A stretch of DNA of 64,000 nucleotides, from the NCBI GenBank assembly GCA_030407005.1, contig JAUDYN010000010.1:1-64000 (forward strand), in the 5' to 3' direction. Shown here piece by piece: positions 56,993 through 64,000 of this stretch; the first letter of the stretch is position 1; every line of letters begins with the position of its first letter. The DNA is from Desarmillaria ectypa (taxonomy: Eukaryota > Basidiomycota > Agaricomycetes > Agaricales > Physalacriaceae). The notes under the pieces were generated by a model that worked only from the letters and a program-made list of their open reading frames with translations, searched no databases and was not told where the DNA came from. Position numbers and translations under genes: made by a program.

Positions 56993-59900
56993 TCAATATG
57001 ATACCCCCATCTCCTTACCCACCTCCTTCAAACACTGCCGTGACAGATCTCGCGCATCCAGCTGTACTGCTCCATTACTGTTCTCCGCATTGCCGTTTAT
57101 ACCTGTTGCCGTGGGAGAAATCGTCCAAGCCGAGGGAGTTTTCCGGGGTATCGACGCGATTTCGCACAGTATTCCATAGAAATGAAATAGATGTGCTACT
57201 GACGAGCGTTTCACGGCATCCGCGATGAGTAATGATGGCGTCAGGGACACATCTAAAGCTGTAGACGAAATTAACACCATTCGAGGGATATTGAAACGGG
57301 AAGCATACCAGGCTGGTCGACACAATTCTTCGAGGGATCTTCCGATAGGGCTGCCCACAATGACCCGGACCAAAGCTTGAGCTCTGACATCTTTCGTAGC
57401 ACGTACAGCAGTTCATCCTCGCGAGCTCTGTACTTCCATCAATCATCTGAACTATGACAAAAGCAGTACAAACCTTGGGAAAGGCAGGTTTCCGCGAAGT
57501 GCCTCATCTGCAACGTATCCGACCAATGTTGCGCGACATCGGTTCAGAAGAGACGGTAGACTGAGTGCCCCGAGGCGCTTCCTGGAGCTCTCTTGGTCTG
57601 AGATGAACACAGGTGAGGACTCAATGACCTTGACAAAGCATAAAGTAATCACCTTTAGTCGTGTTGGAGCATATCAGGAAGAGAAGATCGAAACACCAAT
57701 AGGAGAAGCGTTCTCTTGGTAATAAGAATCCTGAATCAGTACTGCCATAGCCAATGTTGACATTGACGAATTCAGCAGTGTTCGGCGATACAGTCTTCAC
57801 GGCGCCTTCCGGACTCGGACTGCGAGGCGACGTAGGTCCAATATCCGGTTCATAGAGCAAACTTCCACGGTGTAATATCTTCGCAAGCTGAGAAACAAGC
57901 GAATCAGGAAGTCGGGGATCACCGAAATGCGGCACCACATCAATTTCGAGAGCGGCAACGAGAGAAAGATCAAAGTTTTCTTCAGCCTCCTGGACGTCTA
58001 AAGGAAACTCTTCGGCTGGTGAGCTAGTGGTACAGAATGAGAAGAGATGGGTGAAGCGCGTATATGAGTGGACCCACCAGTCAGCGAGAATTCCTCCTCG
58101 GAAGACATCGATGACTTGTCTCCAAATGCCCTCGATGCGCTCATCAGGAATATCTATAAAAGATTCCGTCCGGACACAATCACACAATGAGATAAGATAC
58201 ACCTACCTGAACTCAGGGCATTGATTTGGTGTGAGAGCTCTTTGACGATCCGCAAGAAACATGTTGTAGCAGTCTTCCACAGTGGCAGATCTTTCCCAAA
58301 CTTTGATGCGGGTGGACAATCGTACTTCAATTTAATAGGTATGGAATACGCCTGGAACAGTATCATTAGAACATCAACTGATGGATGTATTATCTCGAGC
58401 ACTCACAGATAGCACAGCCTCGAGCGTTCCGTCGACGTAAATAGCAACCAGGTCCTTGTACTTGGTGAACAGATCGACGAGCATCGGCATCGTCCGCTTC
58501 GACAGTGCTATATACGTGATACGTTTCTGGGGTACCTGACTTGCACTGCTCGTTTGCACATCAAAAGCAGCAAGGAAGGCAAGAGTAGCAAACTCCGATA
58601 GATCTCGCATGATGAGTGATGGAGATCCTGTAACGGATAGGTCGATGGCACTTATTGTTTCCATTACCACAGACTTGGGAAGAAAATGAGATGGTCGATG
58701 CCAACAGTCGCGATAACTTCACCTACCTGAACCGGAGGAAGGGCATCAATGTCTGGTCTGTAGTCAGGAGAACTGGAATAGGTCAAAACGCCTGTGCAAC
58801 ACGTTGAGTTCTCGGGGGGGAAAAATCAGGAAAATCACGATTGCCTCACCTTTGAGGATCCCCATAAGTCTAGTTATACGATCCAACGGCCATTCAGTCC
58901 CACTCACCACACGACTAACAGTGCGTGTGGACTGTATGACATCAACGAAGGCCACCAGACTCTCTTGTGTGAACGCCTTTGGGGGACCTCCCTCAGCGAA
59001 GGGTTTAGGAGGCGACTGGGATCCACCTCTCCGCAAGATAGCCTGGCCGATAGCGTCGATGGATTGCCAAACACGTTCCCATACTTCAGCAACACGTTCT
59101 TTAACTTCAGACGGTGCAGACGACGAAGCCTTCAAGGCTTTCTCGAGACATCGTAGCGCCGGCGCGCTGATGGTCCGATGGTCAACGAGTACGGACTCTT
59201 GTATGTGATTCACAAAGACACTCCATGCTTCTTTGAGCGACTCCAAGTGCAGTATCTTCGAGGCCAGGAAGTCGTGGAAGATCGACCCAATGGATTGAAG
59301 GGCGAGGATCTTGGATGCGTCCCAGGCCTGGTCAGAAGAAGAGACGCCCTCTTCCTCCGACGTATGCCGCCTAAGCTCCTCTGACAGAGAGTCTAACAGC
59401 GGGAAAGTGACCTTCCAGATGCACTGATCCCATGTTTCTAGGCTCAGTGTACCGCCATACAGTTGCATCGTCCTGAACAGCGTCTGGATAGCACCGTCTC
59501 GTACCTCGGGTCGAGGATCGGTGCATAGTTCCAATACCTCGAGAAGGAGGAACATCCAAAGCGCGCTGTATTCTGGCTCCTTCTCCGCGTGCTTCCGTTT
59601 CGACTGTATAGCATCTGAAACACTCCAAAGTAGACTAGCAGCAGCGGTGAGCGCGATATTCGTGTCTGACTGTCTGCCAAACTGCCCGAGAGTACTGATG
59701 CAGAGGCGTAGATGATCGGGGGATAGGGCTGTCACGGAATCGCAAACAAGCGTTAGGGATTGGAATGCAATCTTGATCAGTGCATTATTACTCTTCTCCG
59801 ACGGCATGCCCAGACCCAGTGGCAAGGGTTTTGATCTCGCTGTTGGCGACGATGCGGCACTTAACGCTGACACCGAGTCTATCGACGATGACCTAGCCAT

Positions 59901-62900
59901 CGGAGGAGGTTTACATACGCTCCCCAACATAGAGAAGATGGTCTCCCAGCCAACCACGAGCGTATGTCCCGATGATTGGAGAATCTGGTGGAGGGTCTCG
60001 AGACCCATCTTCCGAAGCTCTACGCTAGTCGAAGAATGTGAGGCCGGGGTGGAATAGTCGGGCATAACTTGCTGAGACAGTACATCCAGCACACGTTTTT
60101 GTACCGGCGCCTGAAGTTCGCCTGATGCACTTAGATTCCGTGGTACTGTCTCGAGGATGTCGTCAAGAACGCGTGCTGCTTGTATGCGGATAGCTTGGGG
60201 TGCAAACTGGAGTCGAATGATAGACAAAAGGTGGTTTGTCGTCTTATTCCAGGCAACGTCGGGCGAGCGATATATTAGTCGATGGATATTGAGCCTCGCA
60301 ACACCACCCAGCTTCCCTATTCCAAAGTCACCAGAACGCTATGGGCCATAGATCAACCGGATGCCGTGATCTGATCATCGAAAACGACTTACCAATGAGC
60401 GAGGTATGTGAATCCCGCTCACCCGTCTTCGACTAGAAGCATCCAAAACCGGCGACAAACCAACGCTGCTCAACTCTTCCACGCTATCAGTCTCTAAAAC
60501 GATATTCCCTCCGTCTGATTGCATCTCGATCATCTCCGCGCTTAACCTGCACAACGCATCAATGAAATGCTTGAACGCGCCGTCATCCAAGTTCTTGGAG
60601 GCATCGAACAGCCTTTGAATGCCATTCTGCAGTGTTTCTGAATCCAAATCACTTAATATAGGATGGCGAGGCGGGGCAGGGTGTGGTACAGGTGGTGCTC
60701 CTGACATTGACATCGATCGACTGCCCTGCGAATGTCCGAAGGGGTGCCTTTTGCTTGGTGTTCCCTGGGGTCCACCCTTCCAAGTCAAGACATACTCAGC
60801 GTTCTGCAGCACCTCCAGAATCTGGAACCAGCTTCCACCGAGGCTTCCTGCGAGAAACATCGTGCTGGAGAGGAGCACCTTTAGGCATGCCAGGTTCCTT
60901 TCTGACAGACCCGGTGGTCCAGCAGGACCAGTGAAACCTAAATTCTCAGAAAGCGACCCACTTGTAGAGCGTGGAGTCTGGATGTCGTTGTACGTGTCAA
61001 GGCTGGATACGACGCGCGAGGGAACCGCAAACTTGGACAAACTGGTGAAGAAAGCGTCTCGTGCAGTTGTCAAGCCAAGCATTCCAGATACATTAGTGAC
61101 TGCTTGGTAGCTGGCCAGCACGTCTACAAACAGCTCGTCGGAGAGGTTGGTAGAGATAACGAAGGACAACGCCGCTAATAAAGCAGGCCACCCACTCTCT
61201 ATTACATCGCGGACGATGTGCAGATGCTTGGTATTGATATCGTCTGCCGGTAGCGTGGACAGGTCTAGGGCCGGAGGAGCCCGGTTCACGGCTTCTCCTG
61301 CTGCGCGCGGTTTTTGTATGACGATAGAGGTGTACAATGGGCCGGTAAAAGAGGCAAATCCTTCACAGAGTGATACCAAGCACTGGATGCCTAACAGGTA
61401 GATGTACGATTCTGGTATCGGAGGAGAATCTGCCTTGTCCAATTGATCGATACTAGCAACAAAACGGAGTAAGTTCAGGAGAAGGCAGATGACGATTGAT
61501 ACAGATCATACCATTGCAGTTTCATTGCAGATCCTTGGAGACTTAGACCACCACTCGTACCCATCATTCCGACGACGCCTGACACCGTAGCACTTGCGAT
61601 GGCTGCCATACCCCCCATATCCAAGCTATAACCCGAGCTGGATGCGGACAATGACCCTGATTCCGAATGTACCCCTACCCCGGACATTTGGGTACCCACA
61701 CCCAGTAATGCTGGTTTCTCTGTTACCAGACGATTCAAGGCTGATATCAGCGAGGTGAACACTTTGGATCCCGCTCCTTGCGCGTCATACCGGTCCCAGA
61801 CATTCCGCATAAGCTCCGCATCACTGCAGAGCCCACGCATAATCTCCATCGCGAGAACACGCATCCATTGAGGTGCTTCTGGTTCCTCAGTAATGATCCT
61901 GATGAAAACCGTGAGAAAAACTTCGGATTCGGTTTGCAATTCCAGAGAGAATTGCTTCAAAAGAAGAAAAATAACCCGGGTACATCGAAGGGTTAGAGGG
62001 AATATCGGTCGTTCCGAAATAGCCTTGAGGAGAAGTGGACAGAGGTGGAGACGGAGCAAAAGAGTCATTTCTGCGTGGCGTCGGAACAGGTCGTGATAAT
62101 TTGTGAGGACACTTTCGATCAACTCCAGCGCAAAGGTCTTGTGAAGGAAATCCAACTTGAGAAAATGTGGCTTTTCCGCGTTCGCGAGCAGACAGAGATC
62201 CTCAAATACCGCAAACGCGTCGCGCGCAGAGGGGCCGAGAGTCTTCGTAGTACCGTCCGGCAGCTTCACCTCCAACATCTCATCCGCAGGCACGTCATCT
62301 TTCCTATCTTCATCAACCATTTTGTCGACGACAAACATCACGAGTTGCCGAAGAGTTGCCGCTGCCGTAGATGATACCACTGCTATCTTCGACTCTTGTA
62401 GTTTGAAGCATAGCAGCAGTGCCTACACAAACGTCGCTCAATGCCACAGGTAGAATAAAGCTTAACACGTACGTCACCCAGCATTGGTCCATGCACAGCA
62501 GGGAAGTTGGTAATGAGCGATAGTAGTGTCTGTAGTATTCGAAGTTGGATATCCACTCCTTGACTTACGGCGTCGCTCATCGTCGTTATGATGAGAGCTA
62601 CCGCAGACTGTGGTACAGCTTTCAAGGCTATCAAGCGCTGCAGCGACCCCAAGGATATCGCAACAACTTTTGCATTCTTCGTCGCGCATCCCATGAACAC
62701 AGGCCTCAGTAGGTCGTCCGACTGAGGTCCATCTACTGTACCATGAGCTACGTCCAAATTTCCAGAGATATACACGCGTACCCGAAGCCAAGCTCGCCGT
62801 CGCCTGTTCCGGCGATGCACGTAATATTGCGAGAGATTTTTCTGCTGCCTTCCCATCGTACACATCAGCTACTCCCTCCAATATCTAACAAGACCGGTAT

Positions 62901-63041
62901 AGATGTGCACCTCACGGATATCTGGATGCTTCCTTCTCGTCTCACTGGCGAGGGACTGTTCCTTAGACATTAGATAAGAACTTCCTGACATTACGGAACA
63001 CAAACCTGAAGTTCAGTAACCAGGAAGGCTAACGAACTCAT
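56993..63041 (-). CDS. MON2: MON2 homologue, endosome-Golgi trafficking scaffold
   Basis: A complete gene of about 6 kb with more than ten exons. N-terminal MSSLAFLVTELQSLASETRR and KHPDIREAAEKSLAILR match the DCB domain of MON2. Next come FMGCATKNAKVVAISLGSLQ, FLKLDFLHKTFALELIESVL, HLCPLLLKAISERP, VFIRIITEEPEAPQWMRVLA (HUS-type region), GIQRLFDASKNLDDGAFKHF and the long helical C-terminal half (IRIQAARVLDDILETVPRNL, RPEVRDGAIQTLFRTMQLYG, ALWMFLLLEVLELCTD). It ends with HLFHFYGILCEIASIPRKTP and LDARDLSRQCLKEVGKEMGV, the conserved MON2 terminus. MON2 lacks the Sec7 catalytic domain of its Arf-GEF relatives, and none is seen here; in yeast it works with Dop1 and Neo1 at endosomes and Golgi. First exon 63006-63041; other junctions near the conserved blocks are clear but not all were resolved. 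Confidence 0.9.
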
Positions 63042-63414
63042 AGATGACCACCCTGCGCGTCGCACTGACGACGACGGGAAATTAGAGATGAAAAGTTAAA
63101 GAGACACAGTAGTCGTGGACCGAGGTAAGGTTATCACAGCCACCATGTTCCTAAATGCGGCGTGTGGTACAGTGCCGTGTAATGATGATGATGATAATGA
63201 TGATATAATCACTCTTATGCCGTCACGATCACCTGTCCAAACTTTAAATGATTTCCAAAAAAGTTTTCGTTCTCTAATGCCTGAGCTTCTCTTCCACTCT
63301 TTTTGACCCCAACCACCACCACAAGAGATATCCACCTGCACAAGTATTCTCTTCATTTTCGCAGCTACCAAACTTTGTAAGAGAAATACGACCATTCATT
63401 TCTCGTATCACAAT
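63042..63414. other. Divergent promoter between MON2 and the F-box gene
   Basis: A bidirectional intergenic region of about 370 bp with a GATGATGATGATAATGATGAT simple run near 63185-63205. No further motif recognised. Confidence 0.45.
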
Positions 63415-64000
63415 ATGACCGCCACTTTCCCCATAGAGCGTCTTCCTTATGACTGTCTTTCCGATATCTTTACTCATGCCTGCATATCTCATCCGAACAG
63501 AGCAAACAACTACCTCCACTGGCCTAAAGAGTTGGTTGCACTGCAGTTGGCGCACCTATGTTCGCACTGGCGCAAAGTCTTACTTTCTGATACCGCGATA
63601 TGGTCGACCTTTGAATACATCCACGAGCCGCCGTATACACAAGCAAGTATTGATTGCCTCCTTCTTTACCTCACCAGGTCTGGTAATCATATCCTATCGT
63701 TCACTATCCAAGACCATAAAGATCAAGACCCAGACTTCATCGTTCCTGATTCCAGACAAAGTGAATTCATGCAAATCCTTTGTTCTGAAGCCTATCGATG
63801 GAAACGAGTGAGCTTTACTACAAAGGCCCCATTCTTTCCAGCCTCTCCTATAGTAGTTGTCCCATTTTTGCCGCATCTCGAGTGCCTCACCCTAATGCAT
63901 AAGGAGAAGGTTCGACGCCCGCGCCGGGACTTTTTCATGAATGCCCCAGCGTTGCACTCCGTGGAGGTTCAGCAGTACCGCAAAAAAAAAAAAACAACTT
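63415..64000 (+). CDS. F-box protein, partial (runs off window)
   Basis: ATG 63415 starts ERLPYDCLSDIFTHACI, a canonical F-box opening, followed by LALQLAHLCSHWRKVLLSDT-type sequence (ALQLAHLCSHWRKVLLSDTA, then IWSTFEYI), the classic Agaricomycete F-box end. LRR-like strands follow (NHILSFTIQDH, RWKRVSFTTK, LPHLECLTLMHKE). It belongs to the common HWRxVxxxxPxLW class, unlike genes A-C. The open frame continues to the window end, where a 13-base A run (near 63983-63995) would encode several lysines. That run may be a sequencing or assembly problem or a genuine basic patch; the rest of the gene is outside the window. Confidence 0.7.
   Translation, partial: MTATFPIERLPYDCLSDIFTHACISHPNRANNYLHWPKELVALQLAHLCSHWRKVLLSDTAIWSTFEYIHEPPYTQASIDCLLLYLTRSGNHILSFTIQDHKDQDPDFIVPDSRQSEFMQILCSEAYRWKRVSFTTKAPFFPASPIVVVPFLPHLECLTLMHKEKVRRPRRDFFMNAPALHSVEVQQYRKKKKTT

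Noticed and set aside
1..64000. CRISPR array, bacterial operon or prophage
   Set aside because: The window is clearly spliced eukaryotic DNA; no spaced direct repeats or bacterial-type gene strings were seen.

Overview
The window is eukaryotic nuclear DNA from a filamentous fungus, most likely an Agaricomycete (mushroom-forming basidiomycete). Most genes are broken by many short introns of roughly 48-60 nt with GTRNGN donors and YAG acceptors. The gene content also fits: a ricin-B-like fungal lectin, large F-box/LRR and MATH-BTB families, an S28 peptidase and an SAICAR-synthase-like PIP kinase. The species cannot be named from the sequence. Exon joins were worked out by hand. Where coordinates are listed as a join, the reading phase was checked across every junction; where only a span is given, some junctions remain uncertain.

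Layout. 1-2243 is AT-rich, has no gene and contains no CpG dinucleotide at all. 3415-6574 carries a secreted NucA/NucB-type nuclease and a ricin-B-like lectin. 6.9-15.4 kb holds a PIPK/Fab1-like lipid kinase (minus strand) with an F-box/LRR gene upstream. This block is bordered by a deleted F-box copy on one side and a decayed copy of the kinase 5' exon on the other. 17.6-23.5 kb is a repeat-rich stretch with three broken F-box/LRR fragments around an intact three-finger C2H2 gene. 23.8-33.5 kb carries metabolic and secreted functions: an amino-acid permease, a BNR-type beta-propeller secreted protein and an S28 serine carboxypeptidase.

34.8-50.4 kb is a cluster of likely ubiquitin-ligase adaptors: two F-box/LRR paralogues facing away from each other, then three MATH-BTB paralogues (one inverted, two in tandem) with a membrane-anchored glycosyltransferase-like gene between them. 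52.6-56.3 kb has a xylulokinase-like FGGY kinase that lacks one substrate-binding residue, and a small ankyrin protein. 57.0-63.0 kb is a complete MON2 trafficking gene, and another F-box gene starts at 63.4 kb and runs off the window.

The housekeeping genes (permease, MON2, PIP kinase) are complete and look conserved. The adaptor genes show duplication, inversion, intron change and decay, together with a dispersed repeat seen in four copies. One repeat copy lies in the CpG-free block and differs from the others mainly by CpG-to-TpG/CpA changes, the footprint of cytosine methylation and deamination.
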